From: Saprospiraceae bacterium UBA2329
GTDB lineage: Bacteria > Bacteroidota > Bacteroidia > Chitinophagales > Saprospiraceae
Reading direction: 5' to 3'
NCBI GenBank assembly: GCA_002344975.1
Contig: DDUV01000003.1
Coordinates: 1 to 40,634 of the forward strand
Length of the DNA: 40,634 nucleotides
Shown: positions 17,719 to 26,196 of the stretch, in pieces
How positions within the stretch are numbered: the stretch's first letter is position 1
How the letters are laid out: every line of letters begins with the position of its first letter
Notes under the pieces: generated by a model
Database searches by the model: none
Told to the model about the DNA's origin: nothing
Seen by the model: only the letters and a program-made list of their open reading frames with translations
Program-made: the position numbers and the translations under genes

Positions 17719-18096
17719 TTACTTGGTTGCTTTTTTCTTGTTTGCCACAGTTTTGCGCTTGCCCTTACGGGTGCGTGCATTGGTACGGGTGCGTTGTCCG
17801 CGCAATGGAAGCCCCTTGCGATGGCGCAACCCGCGATAACAGGCAATATCCATCAAACGCTTGATGCTGAGTTGTACTTCGCTGCGCAACTCGCCCTCTA
17901 CCTTGTATTCAGTAGTGATAATGCGGGAAATCTCGCGAACATTATCATCTGTCCATTCATGGACTTTTACGCTCTCATCAATACCCGCTTTACCGAGTAT
18001 CTCTTGGGCAGAAGTGCGACCGATACCGAAAATATAGGTCAAACCAATTACGCCCCGCTTATTTCTGGGCAAATCAATACCTGCAATACGAGCCAT
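17719..18096 (-). CDS. rpsM: 30S ribosomal protein S13
   Basis: 125 residues. Sits in the 30S head and contacts the P-site tRNA and S19. Motifs: ARIAGIDLPRNKRGVIGLTY, IFGIGRTSAQEIL, DIACYRGLRHRKGLPLRGQR and the basic tail TRTNARTRKGKRKT. It begins 28 bases after rpmJ. Confidence 0.98.
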   Translation of the reverse strand: MARIAGIDLPRNKRGVIGLTYIFGIGRTSAQEILGKAGIDESVKVHEWTDDNVREISRIITTEYKVEGELRSEVQLSIKRLMDIACYRGLRHRKGLPLRGQRTRTNARTRKGKRKTVANKKKATK

Positions 18097-18124
18097 ATCT
18101 GAATTGTGGTTTCTCTGTTAAAAA

Positions 18125-18241
18125 TTACCCCTGACGTTGCTTGTACTTAGGGTTTTTCTTGTTGATGATGTACACCCGTCCTTTCCTCCGCACAATCTTG
18201 CAGTCGGCCGTACGCTTTTTCACCGATGGTTTCACTTTCAT
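18125..18241 (-). CDS. rpmJ: 50S ribosomal protein L36, zinc-free form
   Basis: A 38-residue gene beginning at ATG 18241 and stopping with TAA at 18125-18127. It opens MKVKPSVKKRTADCKIVRRK and ends KYKQRQG, unmistakable for L36. The zinc-binding C-x2-C-x12-C-x5-H set is reduced to a single Cys14: Thr stands at the first Cys position, Asn at the third and Tyr at the His. This is the C-minus form typical of Bacteroidota chromosomes. It lies between infA (11 bases) and rpsM (28 bases). Confidence 0.96.
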   Translation of the reverse strand: MKVKPSVKKRTADCKIVRRKGRVYIINKKNPKYKQRQG

Positions 18242-18252
18242 GACAACACGAT

Positions 18253-18471
18253 TTATTTGTACCTGTATATAATTCGGCCCCGAGACAAATCATAGGGCGA
18301 CATTTCAACCGAAACCTTATCTCCTGGCAATATGCGAATATAATTCATGCGCATTTTACCGGAGATGGTAGCAATAATCTGATGGTCATTCTCTAAGCGA
18401 ACTCGGAACATTGCATTTGACAATGCTTCCTCAATGACTCCATCTTGCTTGATCAGGTTCTTTTTGGCCAT
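18253..18471 (-). CDS. infA: Translation initiation factor IF-1
   Basis: 72 residues, an S1/OB-fold protein that binds the 30S A site during initiation. The sequence KQDGVIEEALSNAMFRVRL, ISGKMRMNYIRILPGDKVSV and YDLSRGRIIYRYK is typical. A perfect -7 box (TATCTTTG) with a well-spaced TTG lies just upstream, so infA-rpmJ and the following alpha-operon genes may have extra transcription with a very short leader. Confidence 0.98.
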   Translation of the reverse strand: MAKKNLIKQDGVIEEALSNAMFRVRLENDHQIIATISGKMRMNYIRILPGDKVSVEMSPYDLSRGRIIYRYK

Positions 18472-18489
18472 ACTTCAATTTTCGGAGCG

Positions 18490-18519
18490 CAAAGATAATA
18501 AGGTTTTCCGAGTTGGCAA
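18490..18519 (-). promoter_or_regulatory. Internal promoter before infA
   Basis: On the minus strand, ATTG (TTG at 18519-18517), a 19-base spacer and TATCTTTG at 18497-18490, an exact TAnnTTTG. It falls in the 94-base map-infA spacer. The predicted start is about 12 bases before the infA ATG. Confidence 0.65.
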
Positions 18520-18565
18520 TTTTTTTGCAAAAAACCTGATTATATTTTGCGCAGACTTTCATCCA

Positions 18566-19387
18566 TTAAGCTACTGCTGATCTGTATTCCAGTCCCTTTA
18601 TATGAGCATTGCCACGAATGGCTTCCTCTATCATGGAATGATCCGAAAGAATATCCGCTTTGTTTTTGCGAACCACCACTGTATGCTCAAAATGAGCAGA
18701 GGGCTTCCTGTCCTTAGAAAAAACAGTCCAACCATCTTTCGACGTAACTACTTCTTTTTTGCCCATATTAACCATTGGCTCAATAGCAATAACCAAGCCA
18801 TCTTTCAACATAGGGCCTTTACCCCGCTTACCGTAGTTAGGCACCTCCGGCTCTTCATGTAAATTACGCCCTAAACCGTGCCCCACTAATTCGCGCACTA
18901 CACCATATCCGTGATCTCGCTCAACAAACTCTTGTATAGCAAAACCCACATCACCTAATCGGCGTCCAACCACAGCCTGTTCAATACCTTTGTATAAAGA
19001 CCTGTTGGTAACTCGAAGTAATTGCATTACATCTTCGGGTACATCTCCAATAGCAAAAGTATATGCAGCGTCTCCAAAATATCCATTTTTTTGAACCCCG
19101 CAATCAACCGACACGATGTCGCCCTCTTTGAAGATTTGCTTATCCGTAGGAATACCGTGTACTACATGTTCGTTAGCGGAAACACAAAGCGTTGCAGGAA
19201 ACCCCCGGTATCCTTTGAAGCCGGGTACGGCGCCGTGGTCTCTTATCAGGTCCTCAGCTGCTTTATCCAACACGGAACCTGAAATACCCGGGCGTAACAT
19301 AGAACCTACATGGGCCAGAACTTTACAAACCAAAAGACAGTTTTGGCGAATCAGCTCAACTTCTTCTTCTGTCTTGTAATAAATCAT
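18566..19387 (-). CDS. map: Methionine aminopeptidase, type I
   Basis: 273 residues. Removes the initiator Met from new cytosolic proteins. The five metal ligands are all present: Asp95 in VSVDCG, Asp106 in GDAAYTF, His170 in GHGLGRNLHEEP, Glu203 in AIEPM and Glu234 in FEHTVVV. His77 in the HVVHGIP substrate motif is also there. The length suits the short type Ia/Ib form with no N-terminal zinc domain. Its position between secY (65 bases) and infA (94 bases) is standard in this phylum. Confidence 0.97.
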   Translation of the reverse strand: MIYYKTEEEVELIRQNCLLVCKVLAHVGSMLRPGISGSVLDKAAEDLIRDHGAVPGFKGYRGFPATLCVSANEHVVHGIPTDKQIFKEGDIVSVDCGVQKNGYFGDAAYTFAIGDVPEDVMQLLRVTNRSLYKGIEQAVVGRRLGDVGFAIQEFVERDHGYGVVRELVGHGLGRNLHEEPEVPNYGKRGKGPMLKDGLVIAIEPMVNMGKKEVVTSKDGWTVFSKDRKPSAHFEHTVVVRKNKADILSDHSMIEEAIRGNAHIKGLEYRSAVA

Positions 19388-19452
19388 AGCAGCTTGGCCT
19401 ATTAAAAATGGTGACTAAAAAAATCAGGTTTTACAGGACGGATGGTTAAAAA

Positions 19453-20826
19453 TCAACCTCCTGCACCCAGCCCCATCATTCGGCTGCCACGCCCTTGAAT
19501 ACGACCGGATTTAACCAAGCCATCGTAACGGCGCATCAACAAATGGCTTTCTATTTGCTGAAGCGTATCCAAAACAACTCCGACAAGAATCAGCATAGAA
19601 GTACCTCCAAAGAAAAGTGCAAAGGCCTGATTGATACCTGCAGCAGCAGCGAAAGCCGGAAGAATGGCAATGAAAGCCAAGAAAATAGACCCCGGAAGTG
19701 TGATTCTCGTTGTGATCGCATCAATGAAGTCTGAAGTCGGCTTACCAGGCTTGATGCCAGGAATAAATGCGTTCTGACGCTTGAGGTACTCGGCATACTG
19801 CTGAGGGTTCACAATCAGTGCCGTATATACATATGTGAACACGACCACCAGAATGAAATAAATAATGTTATACGGAGCCGAGGTGAAATCGTTCAACAAC
19901 CTCAAAAATGTATTCGTACCCATAGCCGACTGGTCTCCGCCAGACGCGAACTGAACGACCGTTGCCGGAAGAAACATCAGTGCTTGTGCAAAGATGATGG
20001 GCATTACACCGGCTGCATTGACTTTCAATGGAATGAAATCACGCGCACCGGCTTGAGGCATTGCATTGGCGCCACGCCCTACCATTCGCTTAGCGAACTG
20101 AATAGGAATGCGCCGTACGCCCTGCACAATCAATACCGTAGCCATAATGATGCCGAAAAGAGCAGCCATTTCAACAACAAACAGCAACAGTGCGCCATCA
20201 ATAAGACGAGAGTTGAGTTCTACAAAGATAGACTGCGGCAGGCGGGCAATGATACCAACCGTGATGAGCAAGGAAACGCCGTTGCCGATACCACGATCTG
20301 TGATCCGTTCACCCAACCACATCGAAAAGATAGTGCCGGCGGTAAGAATAATAATATTGGAAAACCAAAAGATTCCGGCGGGCAATTCTTCACTCACTGC
20401 GCCAAGGCTGCGAATATAGGTTAAATAAGCCCCGCTTTGGACCATCGTGATGGCGACAGTAAGCCAACGAGTAATCTGGTTTAATTTACGACGACCTGAT
20501 TCACCTTCTTTTTGCTGAAGCCTTTGAAAATACGGCACAGCAAAACCCAGCAACTGAAGAATGATGCTGGCAGTGATATAGGGCATAATTCCCAATGCCA
20601 ACACGGCCGCATTATTGAAAGCACCGCCGGTGAAGACGTTTATCAACCCCAAAAGGTCATTCGGATTACTATTGTCCTGATTCTCCAGAACAGCAGGAAT
20701 TACACCTGGTAATACGATGTAAGACCCTAAGCGGAAGATCAGCAAAAGAGTGAGCGTAAATAGAATCCTATTACGCAGCTCCTTGATTTTCCAGATATTT
20801 TGGAGGGTGGTGATAAATCTTTTCAT
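19453..20826 (-). CDS. secY: Preprotein translocase subunit SecY
   Basis: 457 residues, the channel of the Sec system. About ten hydrophobic membrane segments are visible. Signature segments are FRLGSYIVLPGVIPAVL in the first helix, the plug region after NVFTGGAFNNAAVLALGIMP (helix 2) and the cytosolic loops with IPIQFAKRMVGRG and QQYAEYLKRQNAFIPGIKPG. The C-terminus is ESHLLMRRYDGLVKSG and a Gly/Arg-rich end. It follows rplO by 9 bases, the common spc-operon arrangement. Confidence 0.98.
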   Translation of the reverse strand: MKRFITTLQNIWKIKELRNRILFTLTLLLIFRLGSYIVLPGVIPAVLENQDNSNPNDLLGLINVFTGGAFNNAAVLALGIMPYITASIILQLLGFAVPYFQRLQQKEGESGRRKLNQITRWLTVAITMVQSGAYLTYIRSLGAVSEELPAGIFWFSNIIILTAGTIFSMWLGERITDRGIGNGVSLLITVGIIARLPQSIFVELNSRLIDGALLLFVVEMAALFGIIMATVLIVQGVRRIPIQFAKRMVGRGANAMPQAGARDFIPLKVNAAGVMPIIFAQALMFLPATVVQFASGGDQSAMGTNTFLRLLNDFTSAPYNIIYFILVVVFTYVYTALIVNPQQYAEYLKRQNAFIPGIKPGKPTSDFIDAITTRITLPGSIFLAFIAILPAFAAAAGINQAFALFFGGTSMLILVGVVLDTLQQIESHLLMRRYDGLVKSGRIQGRGSRMMGLGAGG

Positions 20827-20835
20827 TGCTTGAAT

Positions 20836-21282
20836 TTAAACAAGATGAACACTACCTCCATTCGCTTCAATAGCAGCTTTGGCAGTAGCCGAAAAAGCAT
20901 GAGCGGTAACGTTGAGTTTGGCAGTCAGTTCGCCACTACCCAACACCTTGACATAATCGCCTTTACCAACGATGCCATTGGCCACCAGAAATTCCGGGGT
21001 AATGGTATCCGTTTTGAATTTTTCAGCGATGGCCTGAAGGCGATCAACATTTAAAGGTACCAACTCAATACGGTTGGGGCTTTTGAAGCCGACTTTGGGC
21101 AAACGGCGTTGCAGAGGCATCTGGCCACCTTCGAAGCCCACTTTGGTATAATCGCCTGAACGTGAGCCGGCGCCTTTGTGACCACGGGTCGAGGTAGCGC
21201 CCATACCTGAGCCTTGTCCCCGTCCAACTCTTTTTCTGGTCTTAACGGCGCCTTTAGCCGGTTTTAAATTATGCAGTTCCAT
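20836..21282 (-). CDS. rplO: 50S ribosomal protein L15
   Basis: 148 residues. The Gly/Arg/Lys-rich N-terminus (MELHNLKPAKGAVKTRKRVG, then GRGQGSGMGATSTRGHKGAG) reaches into 23S rRNA. The globular C-terminal domain has VKVLGSGELTAKLNVTAHAF and ends IEANGGSVHLV. It lies 9 bases before secY and 13 after rpmD. Confidence 0.98.
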   Translation of the reverse strand: MELHNLKPAKGAVKTRKRVGRGQGSGMGATSTRGHKGAGSRSGDYTKVGFEGGQMPLQRRLPKVGFKSPNRIELVPLNVDRLQAIAEKFKTDTITPEFLVANGIVGKGDYVKVLGSGELTAKLNVTAHAFSATAKAAIEANGGSVHLV

Positions 21283-21295
21283 GTTTTGGTTGCTT

Positions 21296-21478
21296 TTATT
21301 GGACTTCCTCCACTTTCACCAAATGATTCACTTTATTGACCATGCCCAGAATTTGAGGCGTGGCTTCATGCACTACACTTTGGTGCATCTTCTTGATTCC
21401 CAGCGCTTTGATAGTTTCTTTCTGGCGCTTGGGACGGTCAATTGTACTTTTGACCTGAGTCACTTTTATCTTGGACAT
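21296..21478 (-). CDS. rpmD: 50S ribosomal protein L30
   Basis: 60 residues, the normal bacterial length. The sequence SKIKVTQVKSTIDRPKRQKE then TIKALGIKKMHQSVVHEATP, ending in NKVNHLVKVEEV, is a standard L30. It is flanked by rpsE (16 bases) and rplO (13 bases). Confidence 0.97.
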   Translation of the reverse strand: MSKIKVTQVKSTIDRPKRQKETIKALGIKKMHQSVVHEATPQILGMVNKVNHLVKVEEVQ

Positions 21479-21494
21479 TGGTACGACAATTTTA

Positions 21495-22013
21495 TTATCC
21501 TTTGAACAACTTGTCCATCGTCATATTGCGTTGCTTGGCCACATCCATCGGGCTGCGCAACTTAGACAATGCATCAATAGTGGCTTTTACAACGTTGTGT
21601 GGGTTGGAAGACCCTGTTGACTTGGCCAACACATTGTGAATGCCTACCATTTCAAGCACAGCACGCATAGCGCCGCCGGCAATTACACCCGTACCGTCTG
21701 ATGCCGGTTTGAGCAAAACCTTACCGGCGCCAAACTTGCCTTTTTGTTCGTGCGGAATGGTGCCTTTGTGAATAGGAACTTTCACTAAGTTCTTCTTGGC
21801 ATCATCCACGGCTTTGGCTATAGATTCCGACACATCGCGTGCTTTACCCAAGCCCTGACCTACGGTGCCGTTTTCATCACCCACAACCACAATGGCAGCA
21901 AAACTGAAGGTACGACCACCTTTGGTTACTTTAGCAACCCGGTTGAGCGCCACCAGCTTTTCTTTCATGGTGGATTCTACGGGCTTTACTTTATTGTTGC
22001 TTCTCTTATCCAT
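21495..22013 (-). CDS. rpsE: 30S ribosomal protein S5
   Basis: 172 residues. The double-stranded-RNA-binding N-terminal domain shows LNRVAKVTKGGRTFSFAAIV and GQGLGKARDVSESI. The C-terminal domain shows HEQKGKFGAGKVLLKPA, GTGVIAGGAMRAVLEMVG and STGSSNPHNVVKATIDAL. S5 acts in decoding accuracy and mRNA entry. It lies 31 bases after rplR. Confidence 0.98.
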   Translation of the reverse strand: MDKRSNNKVKPVESTMKEKLVALNRVAKVTKGGRTFSFAAIVVVGDENGTVGQGLGKARDVSESIAKAVDDAKKNLVKVPIHKGTIPHEQKGKFGAGKVLLKPASDGTGVIAGGAMRAVLEMVGIHNVLAKSTGSSNPHNVVKATIDALSKLRSPMDVAKQRNMTMDKLFKG

Positions 22014-22044
22014 GCTTGAAATGCAATTGAATCATTCTTTTAGA

Positions 22045-22389
22045 TTAGATCGTCAGACCGCCTTCGCGTGCGCCTTCTGCCAGAGCTTTCACTCTGCCAT
22101 GATACAGGTACCCACCACGATCATATACTGCGGCTGAAACATTCTTCGCCAGCATTCTCTCAGCTACCAATTTACCCACCATGCGCGATTGCTCTACTTT
22201 AGGCACATCACCGGGAACGGATGCCTCTAAAGAGGAGGCGGCAGCCAATGTATGACCGGCTACGTCATCTATAGCCTGACAATAGATGGCCTTGTTGCTG
22301 CGATACACCGCCAATCTTGGGCGGGAAGCCGTTCCGCGAACTTTTTTGCGGATGCGATAATGGATTTTTTTACGCTTAAGATTGTTCAT
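22045..22389 (-). CDS. rplR: 50S ribosomal protein L18
   Basis: 114 residues from ATG 22389. A non-ATG start at 22437 would add 16 non-conserved residues, while this one gives the normal length and a conserved MNNLKRKKIHYRIRKKVRGT opening. L18 binds 5S rRNA. Other motifs: SRPRLAVYRSNKAIYCQ, VGKLVAERML and YDRGGYLYHGRVKALAEGAR near the end. Confidence 0.97.
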   Translation of the reverse strand: MNNLKRKKIHYRIRKKVRGTASRPRLAVYRSNKAIYCQAIDDVAGHTLAAASSLEASVPGDVPKVEQSRMVGKLVAERMLAKNVSAAVYDRGGYLYHGRVKALAEGAREGGLTI

Positions 22390-22458
22390 TTTCAAATATT
22401 TTGGCTTTAGTGTATGGCCTGTTTCATCCAAACCCAAAACCCGACAATGATGAAATTT

Positions 22459-23028
22459 TTACTTCTTACCCTTACCAGCAGTCTTGCCGGCTTTGCGACG
22501 AATTTCTTCACCCACAAAGCGAACACCTTTGCCTTTGTAAGGCTCTGGCTTGCGGAAAGCACGGATTTTAGCCGCAATTTGACCAATAAGCTGCTTGTCG
22601 TGGCTCTCTAACCGAATGATCGGGTTTTTGCCCTTTTCCTGCTTAGCCTCCACTTTCACTTCGGAAGGAACATAAAACATGATGGGGTGAGAGTATCCTA
22701 AAGAAAGCTCCAACAACTGCTTCATAGTCTCGTTGGAAGCGCGATAACCTACACCGACAAGCTCAAGTTCTTTAACAAACCCTTCTGAAACTCCAACAAC
22801 CATATTGTTGATGAGTGCCCGGGTGAGGCCATGTACCTCCCTGTGGCGCTTTTGATCGGTTGGGCGCTTAACCTCCAAAACTCCATTATCCATTTCAAGG
22901 ATAAGGTCAGGATGTACCTGCTGGCTAAGTGTGCCTTTGGGGCCTTTCACCGTCACCAAATTGCTCTTGCTTACCGTAATTTCAACGCCGGAGGGCAATG
23001 ATACGGGCATTTTTCCTACACGAGACAT
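22459..23028 (-). CDS. rplF: 50S ribosomal protein L6
   Basis: 189 residues. Two repeated alpha/beta domains, with MSRVGKMPVSLPSGVEITV opening the first and VVGVSEGFVKELELVGVGYR starting the second. The signature near the C-terminus, EPYKGKGVRFVGEEIRRKAG, then KTAGKGKK, is intact. L6 lies near the factor-binding site. It follows rpsH by 29 bases. Confidence 0.98.
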   Translation of the reverse strand: MSRVGKMPVSLPSGVEITVSKSNLVTVKGPKGTLSQQVHPDLILEMDNGVLEVKRPTDQKRHREVHGLTRALINNMVVGVSEGFVKELELVGVGYRASNETMKQLLELSLGYSHPIMFYVPSEVKVEAKQEKGKNPIIRLESHDKQLIGQIAAKIRAFRKPEPYKGKGVRFVGEEIRRKAGKTAGKGKK

Positions 23029-23057
23029 GGTATGATTGTTTTAATACCTTTTCAAAA

Positions 23058-23468
23058 TCAATAAATGTAGCAGAGAACTTCGCCGCCGATGTGCTGAGCA
23101 CGCGCTTCTTTATCGGTCATTACACCTTTGGAAGTAGAAATGATGGCGATTCCCAAGCCATTGATAACGCGAGGCAATTCTTCGGCAGAGCTGTACTTGC
23201 GAAGACCCGGCTTGCTGACGCGCAGCAACTGGCGAATCACAGGCTTACGAGAGGCAAGATCGTACTTCAATGCGATCTTAATCACGCCCTGGCCGCCCTG
23301 ACCAGCTTCGTCGTCAAATTTGTACTTCAGGATGTATCCCTGATCGTAGAGAATTTCCGTCATGCGCTTTTTGACGCCAGAAGCAGGAATTTCCACTATT
23401 TTATGACCCGCTTGTTGAGCGTTGCGAATTCGGGTCAGATAATCTGCAATAGGATCCGTTACAGCCAT
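23058..23468 (-). CDS. rpsH: 30S ribosomal protein S8
   Basis: 136 residues. MAVTDPIADYLTRIRNAQQA, then the C-terminal RNA-binding segment GLRKYSSAEELPRVINGLGI and AIISTSKGVMTDKEAR. In many bacteria S8 represses translation of the spc operon; no S8-binding structure was identified here. It follows rpsN by 57 bases. Confidence 0.98.
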   Translation of the reverse strand: MAVTDPIADYLTRIRNAQQAGHKIVEIPASGVKKRMTEILYDQGYILKYKFDDEAGQGGQGVIKIALKYDLASRKPVIRQLLRVSKPGLRKYSSAEELPRVINGLGIAIISTSKGVMTDKEARAQHIGGEVLCYIY

Positions 23469-23525
23469 TGTTTAACAATTATACGGATGAATCAACCTCA
23501 GTTGAAATGAATTTGAATTTATGAA

Positions 23526-23795
23526 TTACCAGCTTGCCTTGGTTACGCCGGGAATCTTACCATCAAGTGCCATCTGACGGAACTTCACGCGGCAGATACC
23601 AAAACGGCGCATGTAACCTTTAGGACGGCCGGTGAGACCACAGCGATTGTGCATGCGAATTGGATTGCTGTTGCGAGGCAATGTATCCAACTCTTCCCAA
23701 TTGCCTTCTTCTTTGAGCTTTTTGCGCAAGTCAGCGTATTTGGCCACCATTTTGGCACGCTTCACTTCTCTAGCGATAACTGATTTCTTTGCCAT
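23526..23795 (-). CDS. rpsN: 30S ribosomal protein S14, zinc-free long form
   Basis: 89 residues, the length of the zinc-independent form (the zinc form is about 61). The motif NRCGLTGRPKGYMRRFGICR, then VKFRQMALDGKIPG, is typical, and no CxxC pairs are present. It lies 9 bases after rplE. Confidence 0.97.
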   Translation of the reverse strand: MAKKSVIAREVKRAKMVAKYADLRKKLKEEGNWEELDTLPRNSNPIRMHNRCGLTGRPKGYMRRFGICRVKFRQMALDGKIPGVTKASW

Positions 23796-23804
23796 GAGTA
23801 TTGA

Positions 23805-24368
23805 TCAGTTGTTTTTCTGGTTCTTGAAAGGCAGGCCGAGCAATTTCAACAAAGCAAACGCTTCCTGATCGGTCTTGGCCGTTGTGACAAAAGTGATGTC
23901 CATACCCATGATCTTGCTCACTTTATCGAGGTCAATTTCAGGGAAGATAATATGCTCAGTGACACCCATAGAGTAGTTGCCGCGCCCATCGAAGCTCTTA
24001 TCATTGATGCCGCGGAAGTCGCGTACACGAGGGAGCGCTACGGTGATAAGGCGATCCAAAAACTCATACATTCTGTGATCACGGAGGGTTACACGGGCGC
24101 CGATGGGCATACCTTCGCGCAATTTAAAGTTGGACACAGAACGCTTTGCTTTGGTAGCTACTGCTTTCTGACCGGCAATGAGCGTAAGCTCGGCGGCGGC
24201 GTTGTCCACCAATTTTTTGTCCTGTGTAGCTTCGCCGATTCCCTGATTGAGGGAAATTTTCACCAAACGAGGTACCTCCATGATAGAGCCGTATTGAAAC
24301 TGCTCCATGAGAGCGGGAACTACTTCCTCGCGGTACTTTTTCTTGAATCTCGGAATATATGTGCTCAT
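23805..24368 (-). CDS. rplE: 50S ribosomal protein L5
   Basis: 187 residues from ATG 24368; one GTG codon directly before it is also in frame. The start overlaps the rplX stop by one base (TGATG), a translational-coupling arrangement. Motifs: YIPRFKKKYREEVVPALMEQ, then VPRLVKISLNQGIGEA and FNYSMG-type YSMGVTEHIIFPEIDLDK. L5 binds 5S rRNA and the P-site tRNA. Confidence 0.97.
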   Translation of the reverse strand: MSTYIPRFKKKYREEVVPALMEQFQYGSIMEVPRLVKISLNQGIGEATQDKKLVDNAAAELTLIAGQKAVATKAKRSVSNFKLREGMPIGARVTLRDHRMYEFLDRLITVALPRVRDFRGINDKSFDGRGNYSMGVTEHIIFPEIDLDKVSKIMGMDITFVTTAKTDQEAFALLKLLGLPFKNQKNN

Positions 24369-24718
24369 CACTTAAATGTTTCACCGGATTTTTTAGAATA
24401 ACGAACCAATTTACCGTCTTCCAGCTTGCGACCTACGCGGGTGGGTTCGCCCGTTTTAGGGTCCACAAGCATCAGTCGAGACAGGTGAATCGGGGCCGGC
24501 TTTTCGATGATGCCGCCCTGACTGTTTTGCGTCGGCTTGGTGTGGCGTTTCACGATGTTGACCTGATCTACAATAGCCCGGTTTTCATCAGGGAACACCT
24601 CCAGCACTTCGCGTACTTTGCTCCTGTCTTTATACGCTCCAGCGATAACCACTACGCGGTCACCTTTTTTGATTTTGAGCTTCGGAGCGAAGCGTTTTTG
24701 CTGATTTTTAGCAGCCAT
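24368..24718 (-). CDS. rplX: 50S ribosomal protein L24
   Basis: 116 residues. The KOW motif is clear (KIKKGDRVVVIAGAYKDRSK, residues about 13-32), followed by VNIVKRHTKPTQNSQGGIIE and HLSRLMLVDPKTGEPTRVG. L24 is an assembly initiator that contacts the tunnel exit. The stop overlaps the rplE start. Confidence 0.98.
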   Translation of the reverse strand: MAAKNQQKRFAPKLKIKKGDRVVVIAGAYKDRSKVREVLEVFPDENRAIVDQVNIVKRHTKPTQNSQGGIIEKPAPIHLSRLMLVDPKTGEPTRVGRKLEDGKLVRYSKKSGETFK

Positions 24719-24762
24719 GATATTGATATTAAAACAGCTTCATAAATGAGCCTTCAGCACTA

Positions 24763-25128
24763 TTAAAGTACCTCGGGAGCCAAAGAAACGATACGCATAT
24801 AGTCACGTTCGCGGAGTTCGCGGGCCACGGGGCCGAAGATGCGGGTGCCGCGAGGCTCGCCCTGAGCATTGAGCAACACCACTGCGTTGTCGTCAAAACG
24901 AATATAGGTACCGTCCTTACGACGAATTTCCTTTTTGGTGCGCACAACGACAGCCTTAGAAACAGTACCTTTTTTGATACCGCCCGGACTGGCGTCTTTC
25001 ACCGAAACGACGATCTGATCGCCGATGGAGGCATAACGCCGGTGTGAACCACCCAGTACACGGATGCACAACACCTCTTTTGCCCCGCTATTGTCGGCTA
25101 CTCTGAGCCTGGATTCCTGCTGGATCAT
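24763..25128 (-). CDS. rplN: 50S ribosomal protein L14
   Basis: 121 residues. MIQQESRLRVADNSGAKEVL, then the signature VVRTKKEIRRKDGTYIRFDD and GTRIFGPVARELRERDYMRI. L14 forms an intersubunit bridge. It lies 9 bases after rpsQ. Confidence 0.98.
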   Translation of the reverse strand: MIQQESRLRVADNSGAKEVLCIRVLGGSHRRYASIGDQIVVSVKDASPGGIKKGTVSKAVVVRTKKEIRRKDGTYIRFDDNAVVLLNAQGEPRGTRIFGPVARELRERDYMRIVSLAPEVL

Positions 25129-25137
25129 GACACAAAA

Positions 25138-25395
25138 TTATTTTGCTCTTTCAATGATTTCTACCAAACGCCAGCGTTTGAATTTGCTCAACGGGCGTGT
25201 TTCCATGATTTTGACTACATCTCCGATGTTGCATTCGCCTTTCTCGTCGTGAGCCAAAAATTTATTGGATTTCTTCACGAATTTACCATAGATAGGGTGC
25301 TGAAGCCTCCGTTCTACAGAAACGGCGATGGTCTTGTCCATTTTATTGCTGGTGACTACGCCGACTTTCGTCTTTCTTAAATTTCTCTCCGTCAT
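25138..25395 (-). CDS. rpsQ: 30S ribosomal protein S17
   Basis: 85 residues, an OB-fold 16S rRNA binder. NLRKTKVGVVTSNKMDKTIA, then YGKFVKKSNKFLAHDE and GDVVKIMETRPLSKFKRWRL mark the family. It lies 31 bases after rpmC. Confidence 0.98.
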   Translation of the reverse strand: MTERNLRKTKVGVVTSNKMDKTIAVSVERRLQHPIYGKFVKKSNKFLAHDEKGECNIGDVVKIMETRPLSKFKRWRLVEIIERAK

Positions 25396-25426
25396 GGTAT
25401 AATGATTTGCGATACCCCGCTTTGAA

Positions 25427-25690
25427 TTATTTGCCTTTGCTTCTGCGTGTACGAATCTTGGAGCGGCTCTGCAGGCCGGCTTCGTCCATTGCGGCTACTT
25501 CCCGACGGCGGATTTCCGTTTGGACTCGGGCGATGTCGCGGCGCATTTCCCTGATGTTCAGAGGATTATCCAATCCTTTGAGTGCATGATCAAAACGCAG
25601 TTTTTGATATTGGACTTCAAGCTGCGCCAGCTCTCCTTCGAGGTCGGCGTCGGTGAATTCCTGTAGTTCTAAAAATTTATTACTTGCCAT
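25427..25690 (-). CDS. rpmC: 50S ribosomal protein L29, extended
   Basis: 87 residues, about 20 longer than usual. The helical-hairpin core is standard (FTDADLEGELAQLEVQYQKL then NPLNIREMRRDIARVQTEIR). A basic tail follows (SRSKIRTRRSKGK). L29 lies by the tunnel exit and takes part in docking chaperones. It lies 31 bases after rplP. Confidence 0.96.
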   Translation of the reverse strand: MASNKFLELQEFTDADLEGELAQLEVQYQKLRFDHALKGLDNPLNIREMRRDIARVQTEIRRREVAAMDEAGLQSRSKIRTRRSKGK

Positions 25691-25721
25691 TTCAAAAATA
25701 TTGAAAGATCACACAGATGAT

Positions 25722-26141
25722 TTACTCCTGATAATCGGGACGGGTAATGGTTTTGGTCATCACCGGCAGCTTCTGAGCAGCCAGGCGCAATGCCTCAGCA
25801 GCTACTGCATAAGGTACGCCATCCAACTCAAACATGATGCGCCCCGGCTTAATCTGAGCTACCCAATGGTCGAGAGAGCCTTTGCCCTTACCCATACGCA
25901 CTTCCTGCGGCTTGGCAGTGATCGGCTTATCCGGGAAAATGCGAATCCAAACTTTCCCTTCCCTTTTCATATAGCGGGTCATGGCAATACGCGCAGCTTC
26001 TATCTGGCGGTTGGTCAAACGACCTCCGGTAACGGCTTTGAGACCAACAGACCCGAAGGCAATAGTGCTCCCCCGGTAATCCAAGCCTTCATTTCTGCCC
26101 TTCTGCTGCTTGCGATATTTTGTTCTTTTTGGCTGTAACAT
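25722..26141 (-). CDS. rplP: 50S ribosomal protein L16
   Basis: 139 residues. Motifs: MLQPKRTKYRKQQKGRNEGL, TNRQIEAARIAMTRYMKREG, VWIRIFPDKPITAKP and RMGKGKGSLDHWVAQIKPGR. L16 lies near the peptidyl-transferase and A sites. It is separated from rpsC by 84 bases that hold a perfect -7 box. Confidence 0.98.
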   Translation of the reverse strand: MLQPKRTKYRKQQKGRNEGLDYRGSTIAFGSVGLKAVTGGRLTNRQIEAARIAMTRYMKREGKVWIRIFPDKPITAKPQEVRMGKGKGSLDHWVAQIKPGRIMFELDGVPYAVAAEALRLAAQKLPVMTKTITRPDYQE

Positions 26142-26196
26142 GGCTTCTTTTGTTTACCCCTTGCGGCCCATCTGACCCCTTCAGGGAAAAGTGGCG

